NCBI RefSeq assembly: GCF_014396385.1
Contig: NZ_CP060716.1
Location: 1,178,001 to 1,242,000 of the forward strand
DNA: 64,000 nucleotides
Direction of reading: 5' to 3'
Origin: Leucobacter denitrificans
GTDB taxonomy: Bacteria; Actinomycetota; Actinomycetes; Actinomycetales; Microbacteriaceae
Below are positions 8,928-18,085 of the stretch, one piece after another (positions within the stretch are counted from its first letter, which is position 1; every line of letters begins with the position of its first letter). Made by a program: the position numbers and the translations under genes. A model generated the notes under the pieces. It ran no database searches. It was not told the DNA's origin and saw nothing but the letters and a program-made list of their open reading frames with translations.

Positions 8928-9734
8928 CTACAGCACGCTGTCGAGGAACCCCTTCGTGCGATCACTCTGGGGGTTGTCGAAGACATCGTCGGGGCTACCG
9001 GATTCGACGACGACGCCGTCATCCATGAACACGACCGTGTCGGCTGCGCTCCGCGCGAATCCGATCTCGTGCGTCACCACAACCATCGTGGTCCCGGCCT
9101 GAGCCAGGTCACGCATGACCTCGAGCACGTCACCGACGAGTTCAGGGTCGAGCGCACTCGTCGGTTCATCGAACAGCATGATCTTCGGTTTCATTGCGAG
9201 CGCGCGAGCGATCGCGATCCGCTGCTGCTGCCCACCAGAGAGCTGGGCGGGGTAGTGATTCGCCCACTCGCTGAGCCCGACTTTCTCGAGCAGTTCGAAC
9301 GCTTCCTTGCGCACCTCAGCACGTGGGCGTCGCGCGACACCGAGAGGCGCCTCCATGATGTTCTCGATTGAGGTCTTGTGCGGAAAGAGGTTGAACCGCT
9401 GAAACACCATGCCGATCTTGCGGCGCTGCTTCGCAACCGCCCGAGGGTGCATCTCATAGAGTTCACCGTTCTTCTCGCGGTAGCCGACGAGCTCTCCGTC
9501 GACGTAGATCTTGCCACCGTTGATCGACTCGAGGTGGTTGATGCATCGAAGCAGCGTCGATTTCCCAGACCCAGAGGGCCCGAGCAGGCACGTCACTTCG
9601 CCCTCGCGCACATCCATGTCGATGCCTTTGAGCACTTCGAGCGGCCCAAACCGCTTGCGCACGCCACGCAACCGCACGAGCGACGTATCGTCGAGCACCT
9701 GGTCATTCACCCGGTCAAGCACCTGGTCACTCAT
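8928..9734 (-). CDS. Polar amino-acid ABC transporter ATP-binding protein
   Basis: A 268-residue ATPase of the GlnQ/HisP type that powers the importer formed with the next two genes. It has a Walker A (GPSGSGKST), Q-loop (FQRFNLFPH), signature LSGGQQQR, Walker B (IMLFDEP) and H-loop (VTHEIGFA). ATG at 9732-9734 overlaps the permease stop by one base (TGATG), so the genes are coupled. Last gene of the operon reading leftward from 13064. Confidence 0.93.
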   Translation of the reverse strand: MSDQVLDRVNDQVLDDTSLVRLRGVRKRFGPLEVLKGIDMDVREGEVTCLLGPSGSGKSTLLRCINHLESINGGKIYVDGELVGYREKNGELYEMHPRAVAKQRRKIGMVFQRFNLFPHKTSIENIMEAPLGVARRPRAEVRKEAFELLEKVGLSEWANHYPAQLSGGQQQRIAIARALAMKPKIMLFDEPTSALDPELVGDVLEVMRDLAQAGTTMVVVTHEIGFARSAADTVVFMDDGVVVESGSPDDVFDNPQSDRTKGFLDSVL

Positions 9735-10690
9735 CAGTTTCCCCTTCGCTTACGCTTGTGCGCGCGCTGCACCTGAATTGACCCGGTGTATTCGCGGGCC
9801 TTCTCCATGAGTGTCTGCGGCTGGTTCTTCGTGCTTCCTCGCCCGAAGTACCGTTCGAGATAGTGCTGCGGAACAGACAGCACAGACACGATCGCGAGAT
9901 ACCAAATACTCACGACAATGAGTAGCTCGACCTGGCGCAGGTTCTGCGCCGAGATCTGGGTCGCCTGAGTGTAGAGCTCGAGCACCGCGATGAGCGAGAG
10001 CAGCGAGGTGTTCTTAATCATCGAGATCAGCTGGTTGCCCATGGGCGGAATGATCACGCGCATGGCCTGTGGCAGGAGCACCCGCATGAAGCAGTAGGCG
10101 GGGCTCATGCCGAGCGAGGCTGCGGCTTCTCGTTGCCCCTCGTCGACAGAGAGCATTCCGGATCGCACGATCTCTGACGAATACGCCGCCTCATTGAGTG
10201 TCAGCGCAATAATGCCCGCGACCAGCGCTGTGAGCAGGGTGTTGGTGTCGGCCTGCCAGAACACGATGTCGGTGAACGGGATACCCAGCGTGATCTTGTC
10301 GAAGATCAGCCCGAAGTACCCCCAGATCACGATCTGCACGAGCAGTGGCGTGCCGCGGAATGCCCACACGTAGATCGCCGCGACCGCGACAAGTACCGGG
10401 TTTCCTGACATGCGCATCGAGGCGATGATGACGGCGAGAATCGCGGCCGCCACCATCGAGATCACGGTGATCACCAGAGTGAGTTGCACACCTGAGAGGA
10501 TGCGCTCGTGAAACATGAACTCGCCGATGGTCGGAAAGTCGATGTTCTTGTTGGTGGCGATCGCTTGCACGAACGCCACCAACAGAAACAGAATCACGAC
10601 GGTGCTGACCCAACGGCCGGGGCGCCGAAGCGGGTGAACGACGTTGTCGAACTCCCGGCTCGGCGCGGCCGTGGCTACCTTCGTTGCCAT
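9734..10690 (-). CDS. Amino-acid ABC transporter permease (HisMQ type)
   Basis: A 318-residue membrane protein. After a leader of about 30 residues there are about 6 hydrophobic helices. The EAA-type loop contacting the ATPase reads [22 protein letters not shown], followed by MRVIIPP, as in the polar amino-acid uptake family. It probably forms a homodimeric channel, as no second permease gene is present. The C-terminus is basic (HKRKRRGN). Sits between the binding protein and ATPase genes. Confidence 0.92.
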   Translation of the reverse strand: MATKVATAAPSREFDNVVHPLRRPGRWVSTVVILFLLVAFVQAIATNKNIDFPTIGEFMFHERILSGVQLTLVITVISMVAAAILAVIIASMRMSGNPVLVAVAAIYVWAFRGTPLLVQIVIWGYFGLIFDKITLGIPFTDIVFWQADTNTLLTALVAGIIALTLNEAAYSSEIVRSGMLSVDEGQREAAASLGMSPAYCFMRVLLPQAMRVIIPPMGNQLISMIKNTSLLSLIAVLELYTQATQISAQNLRQVELLIVVSIWYLAIVSVLSVPQHYLERYFGRGSTKNQPQTLMEKAREYTGSIQVQRAHKRKRRGN

Positions 10691-10716
10691 AGTGAGTGCC
10701 TTACTTGGTTACTTGT

Positions 10717-11697
10717 TTAGCTTGTTGCGGCATTCACGAGAGCCGATTCAATTGCGAGTGAGCCCATGCCGTGCTCGTCAAGAATTGACTGGTAGATGCC
10801 CTCGTCGATGAGCGACTGCATTGCGGCCTGCAGTGCGTCAGTGAGTTCGGTGCGCTCCTTGAGCAGTCCGAATCCGCTGTAGACGGGGTTGAATCCCTGT
10901 GGGTTTTCGGGATCCTGCACGAGCTCGAAGTACTCTCCGTCACCAGCGGTTTGAGCTGTGTAGGCGGCGACCGGAGCGTCAACGATATAGGCTTGCGCAC
11001 GTCCAGCGCGCACGGCGGTCTGCGAGTCCTGCGCTACCGGCAGCGCCTGCACGTCGATGCCTTGTTTGCCGTCTGCCTCGCACTCGTCAGAGAGTTCGTA
11101 GAGCAGCTCGGCCTGAACGGTTGACTTCTGCGTCGACGCACTCAGGCCGCACAAATCTGTGAGCGTTGTTATGCCCTCGGGGTTGCCCTTCTCCACCACA
11201 ATCGCAAATCCGGCGTTGATCTCCTCGATGAAGTTCAGGGTGCCTTGGCGCTCCTTCGAATCGTTCATTCCCATCATGATGAGGTCGTGACGGTCTGACT
11301 GCAGTGACGGAATCACTGATTCGAACGGCTGGTGTTGCACCGTGAAGTCGATGCCGAGCTTCTGGCCGAGCGCGATGGCCATGTCGACGTCGAGACCGAC
11401 AAGATCGTCGGTTTCGTTCACCGCGACGAACGGTGGGTAGGGAACACCCATCGCGACGCGAACGGCGCCGCGATCGGTAACGTCGCCCGGAAGCATCGCT
11501 GCAGCGGCCTCGTCGACCTCGGTCGAGAAATCGGTCGTCTGCTGCAGGCTGAGGCCAGCCTGGCTTGAATCGGAGGTCTCCACATCGCCAGTGTCAGCCC
11601 CCTCCGCCTCGCTGCCTCCGGCACTGCAGGCTGAGAGCGCGAGCGCGGCGGCCGCGGTGAGCGCCAAGACGTGTGGGATTCGATTCTTCTTGAACAT
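10717..11697 (-). CDS. Amino-acid ABC transporter substrate-binding lipoprotein
   Basis: A 326-residue family-3 solute-binding protein. The signal peptide ends in a lipobox (LALSACS), so it is lipid-anchored outside the membrane. The binding domain shows the family start GVPYPPF, GLDVDMAIALGQKLG and MMGMNDSKERQGTLNF. ATG at 11697 follows AAAGGA. An upstream in-frame start at 11778 would bury the signal peptide and is rejected. The ligand is likely a polar or basic amino acid; the LysA-type gene in the same operon suggests a diamino or D-configured substrate (inference). Confidence 0.9.
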   Translation of the reverse strand: MFKKNRIPHVLALTAAAALALSACSAGGSEAEGADTGDVETSDSSQAGLSLQQTTDFSTEVDEAAAAMLPGDVTDRGAVRVAMGVPYPPFVAVNETDDLVGLDVDMAIALGQKLGIDFTVQHQPFESVIPSLQSDRHDLIMMGMNDSKERQGTLNFIEEINAGFAIVVEKGNPEGITTLTDLCGLSASTQKSTVQAELLYELSDECEADGKQGIDVQALPVAQDSQTAVRAGRAQAYIVDAPVAAYTAQTAGDGEYFELVQDPENPQGFNPVYSGFGLLKERTELTDALQAAMQSLIDEGIYQSILDEHGMGSLAIESALVNAATS

Positions 11698-11762
11698 ACT
11701 GTTCCTTTCGGTGAGAAACTTCTTCGTTTCGTGTGTGGCTTGGTTTGTGGGTATGGATCGGG

Positions 11763-13064
11763 CTAGGGCGCGCTCCAATCAATCTCGAGCGCAGGTTCGT
11801 GTGGCGCGAGGTACTCAGTCATGGTCTGCCGACGAACCGCAAGGTTTGCCACTCCGTCTCGGCAGAACACCACGGCCGGATGCAGCGCTCCGTTGTAGTT
11901 GTTCACGAAGGTATAGCCATACGCTCCGGTTCCCGCGATCACGATGGTGTCACCCTGCTTCGGGTCCTGCAACTTGGCCTGATCCACCAGCAAGTCACCA
12001 GATTCGCACTGGCGGCCCACGAGCTGGGCCGTCGTTGAGGGTGGGTCGGTGACGCGATCCGCCACAACCGCGGTGTATTGATCGTCAGTCAAAGCAATAT
12101 TCATCTGCTCGGACATGCCGCCGTCGACGGCGACAAACGTCGCATGTGAGCGCTTGATATTGCGCACCCGGTACGCGGTGACCCCGCTTCGCGCGACGAG
12201 CGAACGACCTGGCTCCACGAGCAGCTGTGCCCCCTCAGGCAGCACCTTGGCGGCGGCCCCGCACACAGCATCGAGGTAGTCCTCGATCTCGGGTGCAACG
12301 TCGTCGTCTGAGTAGTTCACGCCGAGCCCGCCACCGACGTTGTAGATGTCGAACTCGCCTGCGTTCGCAATGATGCCGAGCGCCTCGACAAACGGGTCGA
12401 TGTCGAGAATCTGCGACCCGATGTGCACGTGAACTCCGCGCACACGCACGTTTGGGTGACCATTGAGCTGCTCAATGAGCTGCAGTGCCTCATCAAAGGG
12501 AAGGCCGAACTTTGACCCGGCACCACCGGTCTGAATCGACGGGTGTGTGTCGGTCTCGATGCCGGGCAGAATGCGGATTAGTACATCCTGGCGCGGCCCA
12601 CCGTACGCCGCGATCATTTCGATGTCTGTCTCGTTGTCTACGACGATGAGGCCCACACCCATAGAGCGCGCGAGTTCGATCTCTGCGGCGCTCTTTGCGT
12701 TTCCGTGGAGCACGATGCGCGAGGGATCCACCCCCGCTTCGAGGGCAAGTTGCAACTCGCCCTCGCCCGCGACGTCGACCGAGATGCCTTCCGCCTGCGC
12801 AATCGCGTACGCGGCAATGATGGGGAGCGACTTTGAGGCGAAGCACACGCGCGAGTTCGGCCAGCGCTCGGCGAGACCGTCGCGGTATCGGCGCATCGTC
12901 TCGCGCAGGTTTTGTTCGTCGAAGATAAAGAGCGGGCTCCCGTGCTCGGCCGTAAGTTCAGGCACCGAGCACCCACCGATCGTAAGCGCTCCCGACCCGT
13001 CAACACCTATGTGCGCGGGCAGCACTCTGGCAAGAGATTCGGGTATCGAGTGCTGACTCTTCAC
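11763..13064 (-). CDS. LysA-type PLP decarboxylase (diaminopimelate decarboxylase family)
   Basis: A 433-residue fold-III PLP enzyme. The PLP Lys is Lys78 in CFASKSLP; the Gly-rich phosphate site is GGGLG; HVHIGSQ and the C-terminal CESGD motif, characteristic of diaminopimelate decarboxylases, are present. The reaction would be decarboxylation of meso-diaminopimelate to lysine or of a related D-centre amino acid. GTG 13064 has GAGG upstream. It heads the operon with the amino-acid importer and is divergent from a PucR regulator. That is not the usual argS-lysA-hom setting of the biosynthetic gene, so a specialised role is possible. Confidence 0.85.
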   Translation of the reverse strand: MKSQHSIPESLARVLPAHIGVDGSGALTIGGCSVPELTAEHGSPLFIFDEQNLRETMRRYRDGLAERWPNSRVCFASKSLPIIAAYAIAQAEGISVDVAGEGELQLALEAGVDPSRIVLHGNAKSAAEIELARSMGVGLIVVDNETDIEMIAAYGGPRQDVLIRILPGIETDTHPSIQTGGAGSKFGLPFDEALQLIEQLNGHPNVRVRGVHVHIGSQILDIDPFVEALGIIANAGEFDIYNVGGGLGVNYSDDDVAPEIEDYLDAVCGAAAKVLPEGAQLLVEPGRSLVARSGVTAYRVRNIKRSHATFVAVDGGMSEQMNIALTDDQYTAVVADRVTDPPSTTAQLVGRQCESGDLLVDQAKLQDPKQGDTIVIAGTGAYGYTFVNNYNGALHPAVVFCRDGVANLAVRRQTMTEYLAPHEPALEIDWSAP

Positions 13065-13105
13065 TTGGTGTCCTCGTCTTCATTGGCGGGTGATCTCGGG
13101 CCTAT

Positions 13106-13117
13106 GTGCAATTGCAC
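13106..13117. promoter_or_regulatory. Perfect palindrome GTGCAATTGCAC, candidate operator
   Basis: A 12-bp perfect palindrome in the 122-bp region between the divergent lysA-type operon and the pucR gene, about 40 bp upstream of the GTG of the former. Its position suggests an operator for the neighbouring PucR protein, which is inference. Confidence 0.45.
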
Positions 13118-13174
13118 GGTGCCCGTGTAATCCACGCTAGAGGTGTGACCCTTTCGCATTCTTGTCGAATCCGA

Positions 13175-13186
13175 TAAATTTCTGGA
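13175..13186 (+). promoter_or_regulatory. Leaderless-type promoter of the pucR gene
   Basis: TAAATT at 13175-13180 followed by six bases and ATG 13187. No Shine-Dalgarno sequence. Confidence 0.55.
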
Positions 13187-14833
13187 ATGGTTCGTTTGAA
13201 TTCGATAGATACTCGGGTCAACGACGGCCACTACGGCGTATCGCTTCGTCAAATCGAGGGTCGGCTCGGCAGCGATGTCGTGCGCATTGAATACGCCGCA
13301 GATGCCCCTGACCCGAACGTGCGCGCGCTCGACATCTATGACGCGGCGAGCAGCGAAGCGTCAGGCGAGGTCGGCGCCGAGGGCATGCTGCTCTGCCTCG
13401 TTTCAGCCGACGCGATGCGCCCCGAAGAACTCGAGCGAGCACTGGCAGCGGCCGCGAACAACAGTTGCGCGGGCGTTGCGATCAAGGTCGCAGCGGGGAG
13501 TGAGCGCGAGTCCGAGCTCATCGCCCAGATCTCACGCATGCAGCTCGCGACCGTCATTCTCAGCCCCGAAGTCAGCTGGCGCGAGTTCGACGCACTCATC
13601 ACGGGCACCCTCGGCGAGAACGCACAGTCACTCAACCTCGCACCATCGGCTGGCGACAAGCTGTTCGCGCTCGCGAACACTATTGCGCGCACATTCGGTG
13701 GATCGGTGGCGATCGAAGATCACCAGCGCAGCATTCTCGCGCACTCCTCGGTCACAGGGCAGGCGATCGACGACCTGCGAACCACCGGCATTCTGTTTCG
13801 CAGGGCCGGCGACGCACCTGTGAATGAGGCCCGGTACCGCGAGGTGCTCGAGGCTGAGGGGCCGATCCGCTTCCCTCGATACGGCGATTATCTGCCCCGT
13901 GCCGCGATCGCGGTGCGAGCCGGCACGATTCCGCTCGGCTCGATTTGGGTGTTAGATCCAGACGGCGACGCAACCGGCGACACCGACGGCACGCAACTTT
14001 CAACAGAGAAGGCCGAGGTGCTCGAGCGCGCGGCAGCGATGGCCGCTGGGACACTGCTCGAGGCCTGGAAAGCGAGTAGCCGCTCGGGGTCGAGGCGGGA
14101 GTCGGCGCTTCGACGGGTGCTCATCGCGGCGGCGCAGCAGGGTGACCGGGAGGAGCTCGATCCAACCGGCGACGCCGTCGGCGTGATTCTCGCGGCGACC
14201 GTCGCGGCGGGCCCCCGATCCGCTGGCCGGATCGCCGAGGCGCGGGCCGTATTCGCGCGACACCTCGCGATGTACGTGCCCAACGTGGTCATCTCAGCAG
14301 AGGCGAACGAGATCATCGCGCTGTGCCCCACGCCGCTCGTCGAGCAGGTGCGCGAGTGGGCACTGTCTGCACTTGCGGATCTCTCTGACGACACCTCCGC
14401 CGGGATTCAGGTGGGCGTGAGCGACGCGCACAGCATCTCGAACCGACTGCCGTTTGCCGCGAACGAGGCGCGCGATGTTGCGCGTCATTCCCGCTCGACC
14501 GGTGAGCCCGTCGGAACCGTTACCCGGGTGCGCACGCAACTGTTTCTCGCGGCCTGCCGGTCGCAGCTCGAACTCGACGACCGCCTCCTCCTGCCCGAGG
14601 TGCGCGAGTTACTTGAGAGCGGCGAGAGCAAACACCAACTCGTCGACACGCTCGAATGCTGGCTCTCCGAGGTCGGCAACGTGGCCCGAACCGCTGAGCG
14701 GCTCCTCGTGCATGAGCAGACTGTGCGGTACCGACTCAAGCGACTGCGCGAGCTCTTCCCTCTCGAGGGCGCTGAGCCCGACTACCTCGTCACCTTGTGG
14801 GCCCAACTTCGCGCCATGCGCGACCGCACCTAG
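13187..14833 (+). CDS. PucR-family transcriptional regulator
   Basis: A 548-residue regulator. The N-terminal part (about 1-160) resembles a PucR ligand domain. The middle is GGDEF/GAF-like as in CdaR-type proteins. The C-terminal PucR helix-turn-helix (about 480-535) is clear: QLVDTLECWLSEVGNVARTA and HEQTVRYRLKRLRELF. Such proteins activate purine, amino-acid or amide catabolism. It is divergent from the LysA/ABC operon and upstream of an amidohydrolase and an amino-acid permease, so it probably coordinates uptake and breakdown of one nitrogen compound. Confidence 0.85.
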   Translation: MVRLNSIDTRVNDGHYGVSLRQIEGRLGSDVVRIEYAADAPDPNVRALDIYDAASSEASGEVGAEGMLLCLVSADAMRPEELERALAAAANNSCAGVAIKVAAGSERESELIAQISRMQLATVILSPEVSWREFDALITGTLGENAQSLNLAPSAGDKLFALANTIARTFGGSVAIEDHQRSILAHSSVTGQAIDDLRTTGILFRRAGDAPVNEARYREVLEAEGPIRFPRYGDYLPRAAIAVRAGTIPLGSIWVLDPDGDATGDTDGTQLSTEKAEVLERAAAMAAGTLLEAWKASSRSGSRRESALRRVLIAAAQQGDREELDPTGDAVGVILAATVAAGPRSAGRIAEARAVFARHLAMYVPNVVISAEANEIIALCPTPLVEQVREWALSALADLSDDTSAGIQVGVSDAHSISNRLPFAANEARDVARHSRSTGEPVGTVTRVRTQLFLAACRSQLELDDRLLLPEVRELLESGESKHQLVDTLECWLSEVGNVARTAERLLVHEQTVRYRLKRLRELFPLEGAEPDYLVTLWAQLRAMRDRT

Positions 14834-14867
14834 ATCCAACCACTTTGGCATCTACGCGCAACATGCC

Positions 14868-14887
14868 TTATCCTTGCGGATGGATAA
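14868..14887. promoter_or_regulatory. Inverted repeat TTATCC-N8-GGATAA, candidate operator
   Basis: Perfect 6+6 inverted repeat in the 143-bp gap between pucR and the second amidohydrolase, about 60 bp upstream of a possible -10 TAGAGT (14948-14953). Confidence 0.45.
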
Positions 14888-14900
14888 AAAGAACTCTGTT

Positions 14901-14915
14901 CATTTCTTTGAAATG
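14901..14915. promoter_or_regulatory. Inverted repeat CATTTC-TTT-GAAATG, candidate operator
   Basis: Perfect 6+6 palindrome with a 3-base spacer, 13 bp after the TTATCC/GGATAA repeat and upstream of the amidohydrolase promoter. Two different dyads suggest either two regulators (PucR and the TetR at 18086) or a composite site. Confidence 0.45.
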
Positions 14916-14976
14916 CACAGTCAGGGCACAACAACGTACCTGAGGCGTAGAGTTCATTGCAGCAAGGAGGCTCAGC

Positions 14977-16605
14977 ATGGGCGTGACAATTTTTACCGGT
15001 GGATCAGTACTTATTGCTGCCAATACAGCGGCTAGCTCACTCGTGACTCACGCGCTCGCGGTGCGCGACGGGGTCGTCGTTGCACATGGTGACGAAGCGC
15101 TCGCCCTCGCCGAGGAAAGCAATAGCACCGCAGAAATCATCGACCTTCAGGGCGGCACGCTCGCACCAGCTCCGGGCGACGGCCACGCCCACCCAATGTT
15201 CGGGGGCCTCGAGGCACTCGGCCCAAACATTCGCGCCGCCGAAGATCTGCAGGGCATCCTCGATGCGGTCGCTGAGTGGAAGGCCGCGAACCCCGACGCC
15301 AAGTGGATCGTCGGCGGCAGCTACGACTCGACCTTCACCCCGCGGGGCGAGTTCGATGCCCGCTGGCTCGACGAGGTCACAGGCGACACCCCGACGATCT
15401 TGCGCGCATGGGATTACCACACTGCGTGGGTGAACTCTGCAGCCCTCAAGGTCGGCGGCATCACGGCAGACACGCCAGACCCCGAGCTGGGGCGCATCGT
15501 GCGCCGCGAAGACGGTTCACCACTTGGCACCCTGCAGGAGTCGGCAGCGAACAACTTCCTCGCAAACGTCGTTCCGTCATTCACCCTGGAACAGCGCGTC
15601 GGCGCAATCGAGGCAGCAACACAGAGGTACGCAGCCCAGGGCACCACGTGGGTGCAAGACGCGTGGGTCGAGCCCGGCGACCTCGAGGTGTACTTCGAGG
15701 CGGCGAAGCAGAACCGCCTGCACGCTCGAGTGAATTTGGCGTTTCGCGCCGATCCACTCACCTGGCGTGACCAGGTGACCGACTTCATCGCAGCACGCAA
15801 CAGAGTGCGAGAAACAGGCGCCGAACGCCTCACCGGCGAGACCGTCAAGTTCTTCCTCGACGGGGTGGTCGAGAGCCACACTGCGGCAATGCTCGAACCC
15901 TACGCAGACCGCCCAGACGAGCGCGGGCTACCCAACTGGACCCCAGACGAGCTCACCGAAGCGCTCAAGGCTTTCGATGCCGAGGGCTTCCAACTGCACC
16001 TGCACGCAATCGGCGACGCAGCAAACCGCTACGCCCTCGACGGCCTCGAGGCAGTGCGAGAGAGCAACCCCAAGCGCGAGCATAACCACGTCATTGCGCA
16101 CGTCGCGGTGCTCTCACCCGAAGACGTCGAACGCTTCGCGAAGCTCGACGTCATCGCGAACTTCGAGCCCTACTGGGCCCAGTGCGACGCGGTGATGCTT
16201 GAGCTCACCACCCCGCACCTGGGCCACGAGCGCGAGCATTGGCAGTACCTCATCGGCTCGGTGTCAGGCAGCGGCGCGACCGTCTCGTTCGGCAGCGACT
16301 GGCCTGTCACCACGCCCGACTGGCGCCCGGCGCTCGCAACGGCGGTTACGCGTCATGACCCAACCGACCCCGAGGCAGAATCGTGGATCCCAGAAGAGCG
16401 CGTCAGCGCCGCAACCGCCTTCGCCGCTTACACCACCGGCATCGCGCGCCAGGCACTCGCGCCAAACCGCGGCACCCTCGAGGTTGGAAAGACCGCCGAC
16501 CTCGTGTGGCTCTCGGCCAACCCGCTCGAGATCACACCAACCAACATTCCCTCCATCGAAGTTCGCGGCACCTGGCTTGCCGGCAACGCCACGTACCGCG
16601 CATAA
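14977..16605 (+). CDS. YtcJ-type metal-dependent amidohydrolase, second paralogue
   Basis: A 542-residue enzyme of amidohydrolase family 3. Metal ligands: His-x-His in GDGHAHPMFGG, candidate carboxylated Lys in TVKFFLDGVVESHTAAM, then HLHAIGDAAN, NHVIAHVAV, and the catalytic Asp in FGSDWPVTTPDW. ATG has a strong AAGGAGG at 14964-14970. It is a paralogue of the enzyme at 805-2472 but has its own regulatory region and is followed 36 bp later by an APC permease, implying that one imports the substrate the other hydrolyses. Substrate unknown. Confidence 0.88.
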   Translation: MGVTIFTGGSVLIAANTAASSLVTHALAVRDGVVVAHGDEALALAEESNSTAEIIDLQGGTLAPAPGDGHAHPMFGGLEALGPNIRAAEDLQGILDAVAEWKAANPDAKWIVGGSYDSTFTPRGEFDARWLDEVTGDTPTILRAWDYHTAWVNSAALKVGGITADTPDPELGRIVRREDGSPLGTLQESAANNFLANVVPSFTLEQRVGAIEAATQRYAAQGTTWVQDAWVEPGDLEVYFEAAKQNRLHARVNLAFRADPLTWRDQVTDFIAARNRVRETGAERLTGETVKFFLDGVVESHTAAMLEPYADRPDERGLPNWTPDELTEALKAFDAEGFQLHLHAIGDAANRYALDGLEAVRESNPKREHNHVIAHVAVLSPEDVERFAKLDVIANFEPYWAQCDAVMLELTTPHLGHEREHWQYLIGSVSGSGATVSFGSDWPVTTPDWRPALATAVTRHDPTDPEAESWIPEERVSAATAFAAYTTGIARQALAPNRGTLEVGKTADLVWLSANPLEITPTNIPSIEVRGTWLAGNATYRA

Positions 16606-16641
16606 ACACCCCACCATTCCCTCCACGCAGAAAGTAACCTC

Positions 16642-17994
16642 ATGTCAGATACCAGCCAACCGAGGCTCAAGCGCTCACTCGGGGTCGTCGGGCTCACCCT
16701 GTTCGGCGTCACCTACATGACCGTCATCACTGTGTTCACGACGTATGGCATCGTGAACCAGGTCACCGACGGGCACCTCCCCGCGGCGTACGTCATCGCC
16801 GTCATCGCGATGCTCTTTACCGCGGGCAGTTACGCCGCCATGGTGCGCCGGTATCCGGTCGCTGGATCGGCATACACCTACACACAGCAGTCGTTCGGCG
16901 GCTCGGCCGGCTTCTTGACCGGCTGGGTCATGCTCCTCGACTACCTCTTCATTCCGATGATCAACTTCATGCTCATCGGCATCTACCTGAACACGCAGTT
17001 CCCCGCGATTCCAGCCTGGCTCTTCACGCTCGTCGCACTGTTGCTCGTACTGCTGTTCAACATTCTCGGCATCAACCTCGTGAACCAGGCAAACTTCGTG
17101 ATTGTTGGCCTGTCGGTGATCCTCGTCATCGTGTTCATGGCGCTCGCATTCAAGCAGTACCTTGGTGGCGACGTGTCGATTGGCCTCATCGAGCCGTTCA
17201 CGTTCGGCGAGGGCGGCATCGGCGCAATCGCATCGGGTGCTGCGATCCTCGCGCTCTCGTTCCTCGGGTTCGACGCTGTTTCGACACTTTCTGAGGAGGC
17301 GAAGAACCCCCGCCGCGACATTCCTCGCGCGATCATCGGCGCGACCCTGCTCGGTGGCTTCTTCTTCATCCTGGTCTCGTGGACTGGAGCGCTCGCGTTC
17401 AACCCAGACTGGTCAACCCTCACCGACACCCAGATCGATGCGGCGGGCACCACGGTCATGGACAGCCTCGGTGTGAGCTGGTTCACCTCGTTCTTCGTCG
17501 CGATCTACGTTGTCGGCGCGTTCGGCTCGGGTATGACCGGCCAAGTCTCGGTCTCGCGTATTCTCTACGCGATGGGCCGCGACGGCATGCTGCCGAGGTC
17601 GCTCTCGAAGCTCGGTCGGCGCTTCGGCACCCCGATTGTCGCGGCCTGCGTCGTGTCGATCTTCGCGCTCTCGGCGCTCTTCCTGTCGCTCGATGTCGTA
17701 GCATTCATGATCAGCTTCGGCGCGCTCGCCGCCTTCGCAATGGTGAACCTGTCGGTGATCCGCACCTACATCTTCCCGAAGGGCGGCAGGCGTCAGCCCC
17801 TCACCGCGAAGAACGTGGTCCTTCACCTCATTTTCCCGCTCATCGGCTTCGCCCTGACGATCTGGCTGTGGACCTCACTCGAGGCCCTCACCTGGCTCGT
17901 GGGTGCGATCTGGATCGCCATCGGTGTCGTGATCATCGCGATCGTCACCGGCGGATTCAAGCGCCCGGTACCGAAGCTCGACTTCTCCGAGTAA
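16642..17994 (+). CDS. APC-superfamily amino-acid permease
   Basis: A 450-residue transporter with about 12 hydrophobic helices. The N-terminal helix carries the APC signature around GVTYMTVI, and TM6/cytoplasmic-loop features such as FLGFDAVSTLSEEAKNPRRDIPRAI are typical of the YhdG/PuuP-like group. It likely imports an amino acid, amine or amide processed by the amidohydrolase just upstream. The gene ends at TAA 17992, but the same frame continues open for 22 codon-like triplets, so it may have lost a C-terminal tail (see the next entry). Confidence 0.88.
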   Translation: MSDTSQPRLKRSLGVVGLTLFGVTYMTVITVFTTYGIVNQVTDGHLPAAYVIAVIAMLFTAGSYAAMVRRYPVAGSAYTYTQQSFGGSAGFLTGWVMLLDYLFIPMINFMLIGIYLNTQFPAIPAWLFTLVALLLVLLFNILGINLVNQANFVIVGLSVILVIVFMALAFKQYLGGDVSIGLIEPFTFGEGGIGAIASGAAILALSFLGFDAVSTLSEEAKNPRRDIPRAIIGATLLGGFFFILVSWTGALAFNPDWSTLTDTQIDAAGTTVMDSLGVSWFTSFFVAIYVVGAFGSGMTGQVSVSRILYAMGRDGMLPRSLSKLGRRFGTPIVAACVVSIFALSALFLSLDVVAFMISFGALAAFAMVNLSVIRTYIFPKGGRRQPLTAKNVVLHLIFPLIGFALTIWLWTSLEALTWLVGAIWIAIGVVIIAIVTGGFKRPVPKLDFSE

Positions 17995-18060
17995 GATCCG
18001 ACGACCGAGCAGATCGATCAGCTCGCCGAGGATTACCCGCTCGAGGGCGACCGCAGCTAG
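17995..18060 (+). other. In-frame coding-like tail after the permease stop codon
   Basis: Directly after TAA 17992-17994, the same frame reads 22 residues (DPTTEQIDQLAEDYP then LEGDRS) to TAG at 18058. Third positions are almost all G or C, as in real genes here. It looks like a hydrophilic C-terminal tail cut off by a recent nonsense mutation such as GAA or CAA to TAA. Confidence 0.5.
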
Positions 18061-18085
18061 CGGCTCACGCCACGCGCTCGGCCGT

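Noticed and set aside
14454..15035. Open frame overlapping pucR and the second amidohydrolase
   Set aside because: Out-of-frame shadow crossing the regulatory region with no domain or ribosome binding site.
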